Below, one piece after another: positions 21,971-35,906 of a stretch of 64,000 nucleotides of DNA. Origin of the DNA: Amaurobius ferox (lineage: Eukaryota; Arthropoda; Arachnida; Araneae; Amaurobiidae); contig OX578145.1 of the NCBI GenBank assembly GCA_951213105.1, positions 13,856,707-13,920,706 of the forward strand. The letters run 5' to 3'. The position numbers were made by a program, and so were the translations under genes. Position 1 is the first letter of the stretch, and each line of letters opens with the position of its first letter. The notes beneath the pieces are model-generated. The model was not told the origin of the DNA. It worked only from the letters and a program-made list of their open reading frames with translations, and made no database searches.

Positions 21971-22069
21971 AAGTATTTGTCCGAGCGAATTTTTGCTTTA
22001 TATTTAATTTTCAAACCATATAAAACTTGGTAATTAAATCGAAATATCAACTGCGAGGTTTCTCTATAC

Positions 22070-23150
22070 TATTTAAAATGCGTTCAACCATGTGCGAGAT
22101 ATAAGAAACTTCCAAAGATATAATATGCAAGTCCCTCCAAGGATTAAACATGCGAATCCTCGGCATTGAAAAAAGCGGATTGCCTTAACTATAGAAAAAA
22201 AAGTATAGTAAATTACGAAAAAGGTATAGTAAATTACGAAAAATAAATTTATAGTTATCTATAACTAACGAATAACAAATTTGAATTACTTTGAGTCGTA
22301 CATTGCACGATTCCAGCAAACAGATTTTAAATTTAGAAAGTGGAGATCTAACAGCTGTTGAATAGTTTGCCTATTAGAATAAAAATTATATATCTCTCAA
22401 TATTTATGTTATATGTATTAACTAAAAATATTAGTGCATAATATTATTTTTAGTAATATGTTTATATTACTACATATATACGTATTACTGTTATATATTT
22501 AATTTCATAAATTAGTAGTTAGTATTATGTATTATATATTAGTATTATATATTAGTTTACTATTATAATATTATGAATTTAGTAAGATGAAATTGTTATT
22601 GGAATACTTTCTTTTAAGTTGTGTTATGCTTGTTTTGCTACACATCGCGAAAGCAAAGGAAAAAAGAGGGTAATTTTGGCTCTATTTGATCTGCACATAA
22701 CCGCTAATAAATCTACATGCGCATTGCCACAATTCCATATATCTGGGGCACTACAGGGGCATAGTCTATTTTATTGGAAAGACAGGACATATTTGATTAA
22801 GATTTGATTAACATAGAAATAACATATCTAAGGGTGATTACATTCAATTCATTTTACATTTTCTTTGTCAATTTTGATTTAACAATCCGCAATCCTTATT
22901 ATACGTCATTTCTATGTTATCACTTATATTGTTTCTTAAAATCCTGTTGATGTCTAAATGCAATTCTTTTTGGGCCGCCCCACGGTTTTATTTTTAGTTG
23001 CATATGTTTTTAGTTGCATGCTGTAATAGCAAAACATTATTTTTTACTTTTTAGTGCATTTTACTAAATAATATTCCTAATATTCTTACGATGTATCTAT
23101 CCTCTGGAATCGTGGATGTACGTTCATGTTACCAGAATTAGCTTAAATGT
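22070..23150. other. No gene seen
   Basis: Very AT-rich. A 22-bp direct duplication (GGTATAGTAAATTACGAAAA) lies at about 22202-22244, and TATTAGTATTATATATTAG-type simple sequence at about 22400-22570. The ORF at 22619-22807 has no recognisable feature. Confidence 0.35.
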
Positions 23151-23154
23151 CTAG

Positions 23155-23575
23155 ATAACTAGCACGTTTATATACAAGCACAACGTAAACATGAACAATA
23201 TAAAGCAAATAGCTGTATGACTATCTCACAAGATCGGCGAACAACTTGCAAGGTACAGTAAAAGGGCAAACAAGTGCTCGACTAATTTCACAAAACAGCT
23301 GCTACTATTTGCAAACATTGATTTATGTCACAGTTCAATGTAGTTCGTATCACTCCAACTGCCCCCAACTGAGGGATGATTGATCCATTAGGCGACTTTT
23401 TACAAAATTGCAAATTGACCAAAATATCGCCAAATTCCGAAAATGTCCTTAAATTGATAAAAGGATGACAAATAAATGAAAATCACGCCTAATGGAAAAA
23501 AAATCAATATCTTGTAAAATTAAGTTTAATTTTTTTGGCAATCTCTGTTGATATATATTGGAATTAAATAATATT
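23155..23575 (-). repeat. Dispersed repeat family F, copy 1 (inverted)
   Basis: The inverse of about 31630-32060. Shared pieces are GTGAGATAATCATCCAGCTAT, CTGTTTTACTGTACCTT, TTGATAAATTGA/TGGCGACTTTT, CGCCATTAGGCGTCA and the TATATATTGGAATTAAATA end. It contains several TTTGGCGA-like motifs, also seen in family B. Confidence 0.6.
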
Positions 23576-23869
23576 TTTTGTAAATTTGTTTGTAAACGGG
23601 ACTAGGTTGTTTCATTCTTCATATCTGTCTGAGAAGATAATTTTGTACAGCGTGAACAGAGAGTCTTATACTTCTCTTTAAGATAATTAAATTAAATATA
23701 TTAATAGAATGTTTTGAAAAACATTACCATTTGGAATTCTATAGGAATTTGCGCATAATTGTGAATTTTTAGTTTCTTTATATTCATAATATAAACACAT
23801 TGATTTGTCTCTGGATAAAGCTGATACAAAATGTTGCTAAACGTGTTTCAATCACGGATAAACATTTTA

Positions 23870-24045
23870 TGAACTCTGAAGCTTTACGAGAGTATAACAT
23901 CAGATACTGAAAATGAGTCCATGATGTGGGCGGCCCGTTCCCTACATAATGCAATGACTGTACTTTCAAAGCGAAAAACTGCGATGTAACCATGGAGCTT
24001 TACGTAGCGTATGACATTAGATACTGAAAGTGAGGCCATGATGTT
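23870..24045. repeat. 117-bp tandem duplication
   Basis: AGCTTTACGAGAGTATAACATCAGATACTGAAAATGAGTCCATGATG at about 23879 recurs at about 23996 with seven differences. The first copy is followed by GTGGGCGGCCCGTTCCCTACATAATGCAATGAC, which resembles a degraded family B 5' end. Confidence 0.55.
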
Positions 24046-24589
24046 CTTTTATTTCTTGTCATTTTATAAATTTTTGAGATATACGACTCAGTTCGGTAAA
24101 CAAACTCAACATAAGTAGGAAACTTTCTTGTGTGTTTTATGTTTATTATTTATAGAAAAGAATGCCCGGGAGTCTCACTAGTTATATTATATATTCCGTA
24201 TGAAGAACGAGCATATTGCTTGTATTTAATAATAGAATGACTCATTTTGCAGCGTCTATCGTTTATTACAATTAAAATAGAATTGACTATTGAATGTTTT
24301 GAATGTTCAATTACGGAAATTCATATCAGTTTCAGTTAGAACGTTAATCAGAGCGTAAATCGTGTTAGAAATCGTAACTAATGCAAACTATTTTATAAAT
24401 TAATAAAACATCTAGAATATCGCGTCCCCTTAACTTTCATATTGCTAAACCTTTAAAGGTAAATTTTTCTACAAAATGGCTAGAAATAGTTTTATAAAAC
24501 CGAGATGTGAGATTATTCTCAGTGTGTTTGGTTTTGTTTCTTCATCTACTTTAGATAATCAACTTAGTTGATTCAATAAAGTGATCAAA

Positions 24590-24920
24590 TTAGTTGGAGT
24601 TTATTTACACTTCAACTAATTTCAGTTTAATAATACATATTCAAGTAATTCTAGAAAAACGGACGTTTGTTTAGTTTCTAATTATATGTAATGTGTCTGG
24701 TATATTCCATGGCGTGAGTAAACTTTTATTTTCGGAGTAAAACAGTATTTGTTTTCTATATTTGATAATGCAATCCCATTCTAAAAATCTATTTCAGTAA
24801 TTGCAATTACAAGAATGGAACGTGTTTACTAAAATGTATCGCTATTTTGAACATAAAGAGAAAACTCCATCTTATTAATAAGGTTAATTGCAGCAATAAA
24901 AGTAAGACTAGATTTCAAAA
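24590..24920 (+). repeat. Dispersed repeat family E, copy 3
   Basis: TTTAGTTTCTAATTATATG, TATATTCCATGGCGTGAGTAAACTTT, AATCTATTTCAGTAATTGC, GGAACGTGTTTACT and GGTTAATTGCAGCAATAAAAGTAAG match copy 4 most closely. Confidence 0.5.
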
Positions 24921-25027
24921 CAAAGTTCTTAATATAATAAATGGCATTGAATGTGTATCCCTTATAAACGAAAGAGATTGCACTAATTTTGGTGGATAAT
25001 AGTTTATATTTTCCCTCAATTCATATA

Positions 25028-25065
25028 AAAATGTAATGTGGGGAGCACATGGCTTGACTTTTTTC
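25028..25065 (+). repeat. Family A 5'-end fragment
   Basis: AAAATGTAATGTGGGGAGCACATGGCTTGACTTTTT resembles the family 5' end with a 2-bp insertion and several changes. It lies 160 bp upstream of a complete copy. Confidence 0.4.
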
Positions 25066-25188
25066 ACTGAGAAGAAATGTTGTACCACATTCACGGCACA
25101 TTATTTTAGGTATTGGATTAATACAATGTAAATTGTATTCTTGTTATTTATAAGTTATCTTGTTGTGAGACACATTATAAATAAAATT

Positions 25189-26003
25189 TTGATGTGGGCA
25201 GCACATGACTTTTCCTGCAGACTCATACTCCCGTTCGTTTTATTTCTTCAATAATTCAATATATTGAGTTTAATTGCACAAAATAACACCCACAATTATT
25301 TAAAATTATACTGAATTTGCATTTTTAATTCAGGTTTCGTCCTCGTTTGGTAACTAAACGTGTTTTCGAAGACGGAGTAGTAAGTGATGTGTAATAAATG
25401 CGTAAAAACAAAAATATCTCGAGAAAGGTTAGTCCTATTGTAATGTGGGGTTGGTTTTATTTTTTCATCGCTAAAAATGACGTATGAAATAAGCATGTAA
25501 TTAATATATTTAAGCATACGTAGTTTTTATTTAAATTTTAATTATTTTTGCGGTCCCTTTTGCAAAAAAGTTCAGGTTATTCTTTACCGAATTGTACCAA
25601 AATCTAATCAGCACTAAGGTAACCTACAAGTGACTTATCTACCAAATTTTGTAAGATTTTATGTATTGGTTTTTTAGCCAAAGTGGATAGAAGCAATTTT
25701 TGCGAGCCATTTCGCAGAAAAAGGCGAGTTCTTTTATCTCGAATCGTACCAAAACTAATCAGAGTCACACACAAGTGACTTACCTACCAAACTTTATGAA
25801 ATTTGGTCCATTAGTTTTTGAGTTAGAGTGGTGACATACATTGTACATACAAACAGACACACACAGACGTCACGCTAAAAATAGGTTTTTCGTGTTCTAG
25901 AGATCCCGAAACGTGTAGATCCGGCGAAAACTCGAGTTGCGATTTTCGGCATGTTTCCAATACTTTCCCTATATATTACCATGTATTGCAGGGAAAGTAA
26001 AAA
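25189..26003 (+). repeat. Family A dispersed copy, complete single unit (815 bp)
   Basis: Starts TTGATGTGGGCAGCACATGACTTTTCCTGCAGAC and ends with the hairpin CTTTCCCTATATATTACC / TGTATTGCAGGGAAAGTAAAAA at about 25959-26003. It has two internal modules (about 25545 and 25698) and a very short microsatellite (ACAAACAGACACACACAGACG). Because it stands alone in unrelated sequence, it defines both ends of the family independently of the tandem array. Confidence 0.85.
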
Positions 26004-27830
26004 AGACATATTTTTATAAACTTGTGATATTTTGAGAAATTAAAAAAAAATTTCTTTTAAAATGCTAAATCTTAATTATGATACAAATTTATGTGCTTTT
26101 TTGTGTACTACTATGTGTTGGACTATGAATGCATTTTAAGTTAAGTTTAAATGTGTAATAAATTTGTTTGTCACATAACAATTTTGTCGAAAAATATTTA
26201 TTTTCCAGATATATTAATATTTATCAGAATTATAATGTTGCGAATTTTATAAAAATTCATGCATACTTTTATAGTACATGTTTTGAAAATTATAAATGTA
26301 CCAACATTTTTATCATTATTGTAAACTTAAAAAATACCATAGCAGTTGCAATATGATAATAAATGTGAAATTTGTATTCTATGAAATAGGCAAATAAAGT
26401 TTTAATTTTATTACGAGAATTATGAAATACACTTTATAAAATAATTTCTAGCATTTTTGTTCAAAATATAAATCTAGGATTTTGAGAAGTGGTTTTTAAG
26501 AATATGTAGATTTGAAATAAGGAAGATAAAGCATGCTTTTTTGACTCTAAATTTCAAATTTTCCTGATTAGATCTCTTAAATACGACCACGCAAGTAGCA
26601 GATTGCTGTTAATTATCAGAAAAAGTCTTAATTAGCGTATTTATAATGGGCATACATGGATATGGATATAACTGATTTTTATTTTAATTTTAACTTTGGA
26701 AAATTAATTGGACAAATTCATCTGAAATTATATTCAACTATATAGAGGATAAACAGCTGGGATTTGAGTAATTTTTTCCAATTTTCATTTTGATTTGTTT
26801 GTTTTCATTGTATAGGTATCACAATGATGAACAATTTCAAAGATGTTATGTGAAACACTTTTTTGTTATAAAGATCAAAGAAATTGTACATTTCTTGAGC
26901 ATTTTACGAAATGTTCTGTCAGAAAATCAATTAAGCTAACTATAATACTCCTACTAAATATGTATCCAGTGAAAATTTGAAGACTTTCTATACGAAAATT
27001 GATCATAACCTCCTCCTTTTACCATGGAGCTCCTCAGTACTAATAATATTTAGATAATTATTTTGTTATTTAATAATGAGCAAATGAAAATGAATGTGAA
27101 AATGATATAATGCAAATTTGTAGTGAGTAATACATGACTTCTTATTAAAATAACTATTTTCAAGGTGAGGGGTTTTGGCATCACCCTGAATCCGTTCGAT
27201 CCCTAAATACGCCTATAGAATTTATTATCCGAATAACAAATTTTTTTTATAAATTTCCTATAGTAGTGCATATCCAATTTCAAGTATGTAACTATAAGAT
27301 TGAGAAAATGAGAGCTTTGCCTCTTGGTCTGTTTATAACAGATGGTTTTCTCGTACGAGCCAATGCCAATTAGTCTGCGAAAAATGCGTTTTCATAAAAT
27401 ATGCTTTTTCCTTTTGAAGCAAAATCGTCCTACATCAATCAGAATTTAACTTCCTTATTAGTATCTATAAATAACAACGAATTTTGACGTAATAGCTCCG
27501 AAGCATACCGGGGATCTGTTAGGAAGTAACGCGTATCATCAAATTTCGTGGCTTTACATTGCCTGGTTCTCTAAAGTGTATATGCGCCCACAAACATATT
27601 ATAATTTCCTTTTCTTTTATAAATATAGCAATTTTGTAAATATTCGATAATGTACTATTTGTTCGGTACGTATTCAAAAATACGTTATGATTTAACTGCA
27701 AATCATATAAATCTCCCAATACTATTAAAACTTTTAAAGGTAATCACGTCAAAATTTATCAATGATTTAAGTTAAGAGTACATTTTTCTCAGAAAATGTT
27801 CCCGAAGAAAATTCGCCTGAAGTTTTATTC
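26004..27830. other. No gene seen; AT-rich
   Basis: Long AT-rich sequence without recognisable coding, RNA or mobile features. A possible remnant of a family 5' end lies at about 27115-27143 (TTTGTAGTGAGTAATACATGACTT). ORFs of 62-66 codons are fortuitous. Confidence 0.35.
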
Positions 27831-27834
27831 CTGA

Positions 27835-28180
27835 TTTCATTTTAGAAATTTATTTAAGTAAACATTTATTATTTTGAAACAAATGTATTTTGCCACATTC
27901 TTTCAGAAAAGCAAACAAATGCTTCGTTTCTAATTATGAATAATCCTTCAGATACATTCCATTTCGTGAATAAACTTTCATGCAAGTTGATTTATCTCCA
28001 ACTATTGTTTGAGAATGTACTCCTTGGTATAATTTCGAAAATCTACTTCTGTAGTTATAAATCAAAGATAAAATGGAACATGTTTACTCGAATTTACAGC
28101 TATTTCTTATACATAAAACATATTTCTCATTACTAAATTTAATTACAGAAATCAAAAAGTAAGTTTGGGTACTAAAAGGA
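27835..28180 (+). repeat. Dispersed repeat family E, copy 4
   Basis: TTTAGAAATTTATTTAAGTAAACATTTATTATT, GCTTCGTTTCTAATTATG, ACATTCCATTTCGTGAATAAACTTTCA, GGAACATGTTTACTCG and TTTAATTACAGAAATCAAAAAGTAAG in family order. Confidence 0.5.
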
Positions 28181-31625
<3,445 letters not shown>

Positions 31626-31629
31626 TAAC

Positions 31630-32060
31630 TGGAATTAAAATATTATTTAATTCCAGTATATATCAACAGAGCTTATTAAGAAAATTGAACTTAATTTTGT
31701 AGGTTAATAATTTCTTCGCCATTAGGCGTCATTTTTATTTATTTGTCGTCATTTTATCAATTTATCGACATTTTTGGAATTTGGCGATATTTTGATCAAT
31801 TTGGCGACTTTTCAAAAATGCGCCAAATTCATCAATTATCCCTCAGTTGGAGGGGCAGGGATACAAAATACATTGGACTTTGACGTATGTCAATGTTTTG
31901 AGAATAGTAGTGTGAAATGAGATATATCAATGGTTTGGCGATTTCCTGAAATTAGTAAGCATTTATTTGCTGTTTTACTGTACCTTACAATTATTTATTG
32001 ATCTTGTGAGATAATCATCCAGCTATTCACTGTATAGTGTTCCTGTGTTACGTTTAAAAG
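31630..32060 (+). repeat. Dispersed repeat family F, copy 2
   Basis: Inverted relative to the copy at 23155-23575 and alignable over about 420 bp. It contains CGCCATTAGGCGTCATTTTTATTTATTTGTCGTCATTTT and TTTGGCGATATTTTGATC, then TGTTTTACTGTACCTTACAA and TTGTGAGATAATCATCCAGC. Confidence 0.6.
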
Positions 32061-32299
32061 TGCTTTTAAGTGAGCATGTTAGTTACCCCGAAACATTCTT
32101 GTATCCTTAAAATATACACACGATTTAAAGGATACGTCGTGTTAATACATTTAGTCTTCTGATTTTTAGCGTGCGATTACGTCTTCAGGTACGAATCTGA
32201 CATTTTTCAAGTGAAGTAAAATCCTTCAAATGTAATGGAAACGGTCTTAACTTACAACATCCCCCGTAAGAGAGAATAATAATCAGGGATTGTAAGAAT

Positions 32300-32860
32300 G
32301 ACTGCTAATTCTCAAACAGACTGTTGGACATCCTCGCCTTTTTGTTTTTTTCCCGCCAACTGGTGCGGATGTTCTTCTTTTTGTATTACTTTCCCGCTGA
32401 ATGAAGCGGATGTTCTTGTTTGCCGTGTAACCACTTTGGCCGGATTTCCTTTTAAAGAAAAATTAATAAACGTTTCTGGGGGTGATGGACGTCACCGTTC
32501 GGTCGGTGGCGTTGGTGTCTGGTTAGTCTCTTTGCGGACGTGTCCCTGGTCTGCTGGTGGGGGTTTCGTTCGTTTCCGCGGCGTTCTTTTCGGGACTGGC
32601 GGCGGTTGACCTCGCTCGACGGGGCGTTGGGCTGCTGCCCTCTTGGAGTCCCGGGCGGTGCGTTCGTTGTGTGATGGAGTCGGCGGTTTTCTCTGTCCGG
32701 CGGGGTGGGGTGGCCCGTTGTCCGAGCTCGTGCTGGGGATCACACTTTCTCGACCATGCAGCAAAACCCTTTAAGCCCATGTTGGCAAGGGGCACGGTCT
32801 GAGTCGCAGAACATCCTCCTTCTTTCTTTCCGTTTGAGGACAGCTGAATGCGTTTGTCTT
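32300..32860. other. Isolated GC- and CpG-rich block, possible retroelement or gene relic
   Basis: About 32460-32770 is strikingly GC- and CpG-rich compared with its surroundings. Upstream, a hairpin-like motif CCCGC...GCGGATGTTCTT occurs twice 41 bp apart (32351 and 32392). Overlapping ORFs of 80-124 codons exist in several frames on both strands, as expected of GC-rich DNA with few stops, so none is preferred. It does not look like conserved rRNA. A long terminal repeat, a retroelement leader or a transferred fragment are all possible; I cannot decide. Confidence 0.4.
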
Positions 32861-33389
32861 TTAGACATTCTGACTTTGCGAATTTGAAATATATCATTCT
32901 ATTTATATTATCAGTACCATGAGTACTGTGCTAAATTTTTATATAAATTGGATTAAAGTTCACTTTGATAGCAATTTATCACGGATTAAAGGACTTTTTT
33001 GGGACTTTTCATTTAATTTCATAATTTAATTATTTTCATTTAATTGTGTAGCGATAATTAATTTAGTTTAAAACATTCGATTTGAAAAATGAGTGATATT
33101 AAGGGGTGAGTTTGGGGGAAGGGGTTATAATCCCTCCTAGGGACTCATCGGAACTCTTTAAAGATCATAGATATGGTATTTGGAGAAATAGGAAACAAGG
33201 TATTTGGTTACCACCCAAAATGTTTTTCCTGAAAAGCTACTGCGCTGTATCTGCATTATTTAAGTAGTGAGCGCTTATTTAGGATCCGGACAACGTCTGG
33301 TAATTCTTTCTAGTTATGAATATGTCCTTTTGGTTTAGAAACTCTACACAACACCAGTAATTTTCAAGTTCACTTAAATGTTTGTTTTT
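32861..33389. other. No gene seen
   Basis: AT-rich. About 33270-33320 (TTAGGATCCGGACAACGTCTGG) resembles 41720-41765 (TTAGGTTCCGAGCAACGGCGGG), suggesting a small shared repeat. Confidence 0.3.
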
Positions 33390-33711
33390 CCAATAATAAC
33401 AGACGTATTGCTATATGATACTGTATCATAAAATAGATAACATTTGAGATGAACATATAGGCACGCTTACCCAGTAGTCTCACAATAATAGCAGACATAT
33501 TTATGTATGATACTATATCATAAAATGGATAGAATTTGAGATGAACATATAGGTATGCTTATCCAGTAGCCTCACAATAATAGCAGACATATTGTTATAT
33601 GATACTGTATCATAAAACGGATAGAATTTAAGATGAACGCATAGGTACGCTTACCCAGTAGCCTGACAATAATTACAGACATATTGGTATATGATACTGT
33701 ATCATAAAATA

Positions 33712-34400
33712 TAAGGTGTATCTGAATTCATCATCAATATTTGGTGGGGAGGTAGGGAATAGGATAAGAAGACTATTTCACATAGGAAAGCATAGGCGTA
33801 AACTACCTCACATTTCTTCAGACTGTGTTACCGGGTCTTATGAACGAGATTCCTGCTGATATTCTTCGGCGAATGTGGTTCCAGCATGACGGCGCTCCAG
33901 TACATTTCGCAAAGGATGTGCGTGGTTACCTGACCAGAAAATTTGGCGCTCAATCGATTGGTCGCGGTGGACTGGCTTGTTGGCCACCACGGTCACCGGA
34001 TTTATCTCCAATCAACTTCTTTGTATGAGGTGCAATGAAAAACATGGTGTACGAGACCCCTGTTGCCAGTGCTATGGACATTATAGCACGCATATCGGTT
34101 GCCGCCGCAAACATCAGGAAAATGGCGGGATTATTCCAGAAAGTCCGGTTGTCCATGCAACGTCGTTGTGAGGCATGTACTCTAGCAAATGTTCGGCATT
34201 TCGAGCACCTCTTGTAAGTCTGTACAAACGATACACCAATAAATGTTTCTTTTTTACAACTTTTTCGCTATGTCTTCTTTCCATCATTTAACCGAGCTCA
34301 TGTTGCCCTACTACATGACGTCTGCGCCCATGGAAATAGTTTTTTTTTCCTATTCTCTACCTCCCCACCAGATATTGATAATGAATGCAGATACACCCTG
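33712..34400 (+). mobile_element. Internally deleted Tc1/mariner element, 689 bp
   Basis: The terminal inverted repeats are about 55 bp. Right-end complement: CAGGGTGTATCTGCATTCAT, then TATCAATATCTGGTGGGGAGGTAG. Left: TAAGGTGTATCTGAATTCAT, then CATCAATATTTGGTGGGGAGGTAG. TA duplication at 33710-33711 and 34401-34402. The element keeps only the C-terminal part of the transposase reading frame. The length predicted from the satellite period (691 including TA) equals the measured length, so both ends are secure. Confidence 0.92.
33825..34217 (+). pseudogene. Tc1/mariner transposase C-terminal remnant (DD41D-type spacing)
   Basis: One frame runs through 33825-34217, broken by a single TGA at 34026-34028. 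It starts within a deleted gene: the N-terminal DNA-binding domain and the first catalytic aspartate are absent. Visible motifs are WFQHDGAPVHF (second catalytic Asp), IGRGG, WPPRSPDLSPIN, then FFV-stop-GAMKNMVYETPV. From the HDGAP Asp to the position normally acidic after SPxLSPI there are 41 residues, a DD41D-like spacing. That third acidic residue is Asn (AAC), and the stop falls where the family has Trp (TGG to TGA). The product would be inactive even without the deletion. Identification to superfamily is firm; a rosa-like subfamily is a guess from the spacing. Confidence 0.9.
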
Positions 34401-34905
34401 TATATAGCATTTGCGATGAACATATAGGTAGGATTACCCAGTAGGCTCCTAATAATAGCAAACATATTGCTATATGATACTATATCATAAAATAGATTAC
34501 ATTTGAAATGAACATATAGGTAAGATTACCTAGTAGGCCCCCAATAATAGCAAACATATTGCTATATGATACTGTATCATAAAATAGATAAAATTTGAGA
34601 TGAACATATAGATTTGCTTACCTAGTAGGCCTGCAACAATAATAAACATATTGCTATATGATACTGTATCATAAAATAGATAGCATTTGAGACGAACATA
34701 TATGTAGGCTTACCTAGTAGGCCCATAATAATGGTAGACATATTGGTACATGACACTGTATAATAAAATATATAGTATTTAAGATGAAGACATAGGTACG
34801 CTTACCCTGTAGGCTGCAAATAATAGTATACACCTTGCTGTATGTTACTGTATCATAAAATAGGTAGCATTTGTAATAAAGATATAAGTAGGCTTACCTA
34901 GTCAA

Positions 34906-35490
34906 CAATGAATTTTTTTAAATTGTGACATGTCTCTCAGCAAATGAACTGGAGTAGAACTTTCTGTCAAAATCCTTCCTTTTTCTTAAGAAATGACCTG
35001 AGAAGAAAAAGATTGTAAGCATGTGGTTTGTAAAACAAATAACAAATATAAATACATAACTAAAAGTAAGAAACGACTCCTAGTCACTGTTAAGTAAGGA
35101 TAAAGAAAATAGTAAGGTAAAAGGTGCAATTTCTAATCAATGCATATAAATTTGCGTAACTAGAACAAAGACAATGAATATTTTTAATATTATTATAGGG
35201 TAATTACAGTAAATACTTTGAAGGAGTTTCTTCACAGAAATACGAATTCTATCAGAATTTCTGAGCAGTTGAAATAACGAGCAAAGGCGAATGTATATGA
35301 TTTATTGCTATCCTGGATGTAAAATTCAGATTCAAGAGTTATAAAAATAAGAGTAAATAAGGTAAGGTTAACAATGGCTGATTGCCCTGAAATTGTGGGT
35401 GAAAATGAGGAGAATTAAACAGTGTGTAAATCTCGCTACTGATTTGTGAAACGCTGCTCTGTGTTGTGATCTGTGAACCAACAGATCTGT
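34906..35490. other. No gene seen
   Basis: AT-rich single-copy-looking sequence between the satellite and the composite SINE. Confidence 0.3.
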
Positions 35491-35504
35491 TGCCAATGAT
35501 CTGT

Positions 35505-35892
35505 TATTGTTGTTGAGACTTAGACCGTCCGACCTACCAGAAAGGTGTAAGGTAACTGTTTTGGACGGCCGTGAAGTGCCACCCAATTTAGACCGCAATC
35601 CAGTGGGGGAGGCATCCACAGGGACCGTACCCTCCTTCCCGTACCACCAACCTCTCGGAAGGACTTACGGATCCACATGTTTAATGTGATCGTACTTCGC
35701 ATGAACACGGCGGCATTTATACCAGCGTGTAAATCCAGCGCGCAAACCACCGAGCTACGGCGCCCGAAAAGTGCCAACAGCACACGGTGTTCCCAGGTGG
35801 TCACCCACCCAAGTACTAACCGCGCCCGATGCTGCCTGACTTCGGGGATCTAACGAGAACCGGCGTTTTCAGCACGGTACGGCAGTTGGCCC
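35505..35892 (-). mobile_element. Composite 5S rRNA::tRNA SINE, 388 bp
   Basis: Read on the minus strand, a near-complete 5S rRNA sequence (35890-35773) is followed after 7 nt (ACTTTTC) by a full family 1 SINE. The head is GGGCGCCGTAGCTCGG. The body contains GTACGATCACATTAAAC, GGACTTCC-type blocks and GGTGGCACTTC, and the copy ends GGTCTAAGTCTCAACAACAATAA. The flanks TGCCAATGATCTGT (35491-35504) and TGCCACTGATCTGT (35893-35906) match at 13 of 14 positions and lie outside both parts, which indicates insertion as one unit. The AAC-type tail is shared with the 39.3-kb copy. 5S-headed SINEs are known as a class (SINE3); a 5S-tRNA dimer of this kind is less usual. Confidence 0.85.
35773..35890 (-). 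rRNA. 5S rRNA-derived sequence (part of composite SINE)
   Basis: 118 nt, starting GCCAACTGCCGTACC and ending CACCGTGTGCTGTTGGC on the minus strand. The two ends can pair as in helix I of 5S rRNA. The internal Pol III promoter region is well kept, including GAAGTCAGGCAGCATCGGGC and GGTTAGTACTTGGGTGGGTG. A TTTT follows 2 nt after the end, a possible Pol III stop ahead of the SINE part. Given the flanking duplication, this is a retroposed 5S copy rather than a member of a host 5S array. Transcription is not excluded. Confidence 0.85.
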
Positions 35893-35906
35893 TGCCACTG
35901 ATCTGT

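Larger units (their letters stand above)
33390..34905. repeat. 92-bp satellite, about nine units, interrupted by a mariner remnant
   Basis: The anchor GATACTGTATCATAAAA and its variants occur at 33417, 33509, 33601, 33693, 34476, 34568, 34660, 34752 and 34844. The spacing is exactly 92 bp except between 33693 and 34476 (783 bp), which is 92 plus the 691 bp of the inserted element and its duplicated TA. Each unit contains GAGATGAACATATAGGTA, CTTACCCAGTAGGC and AATAATAGCAGACATATTG. Confidence 0.95.

Noticed and set aside
21700..22050. 116-residue minus-strand ORF as a gene
   Set aside because: The related repeat copies at 49.4 and 54.3 kb do not keep the frame, and no motif is recognised.
32492..32897. 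Proline/arginine-rich ORFs on the minus strand
   Set aside because: Several overlapping frames on both strands are open because of GC content; none has a motif or start context that singles it out.
33390..34905. CRISPR-like regular 92-bp spacing
   Set aside because: The whole 92-bp unit is repeated, not a short repeat with unique spacers.
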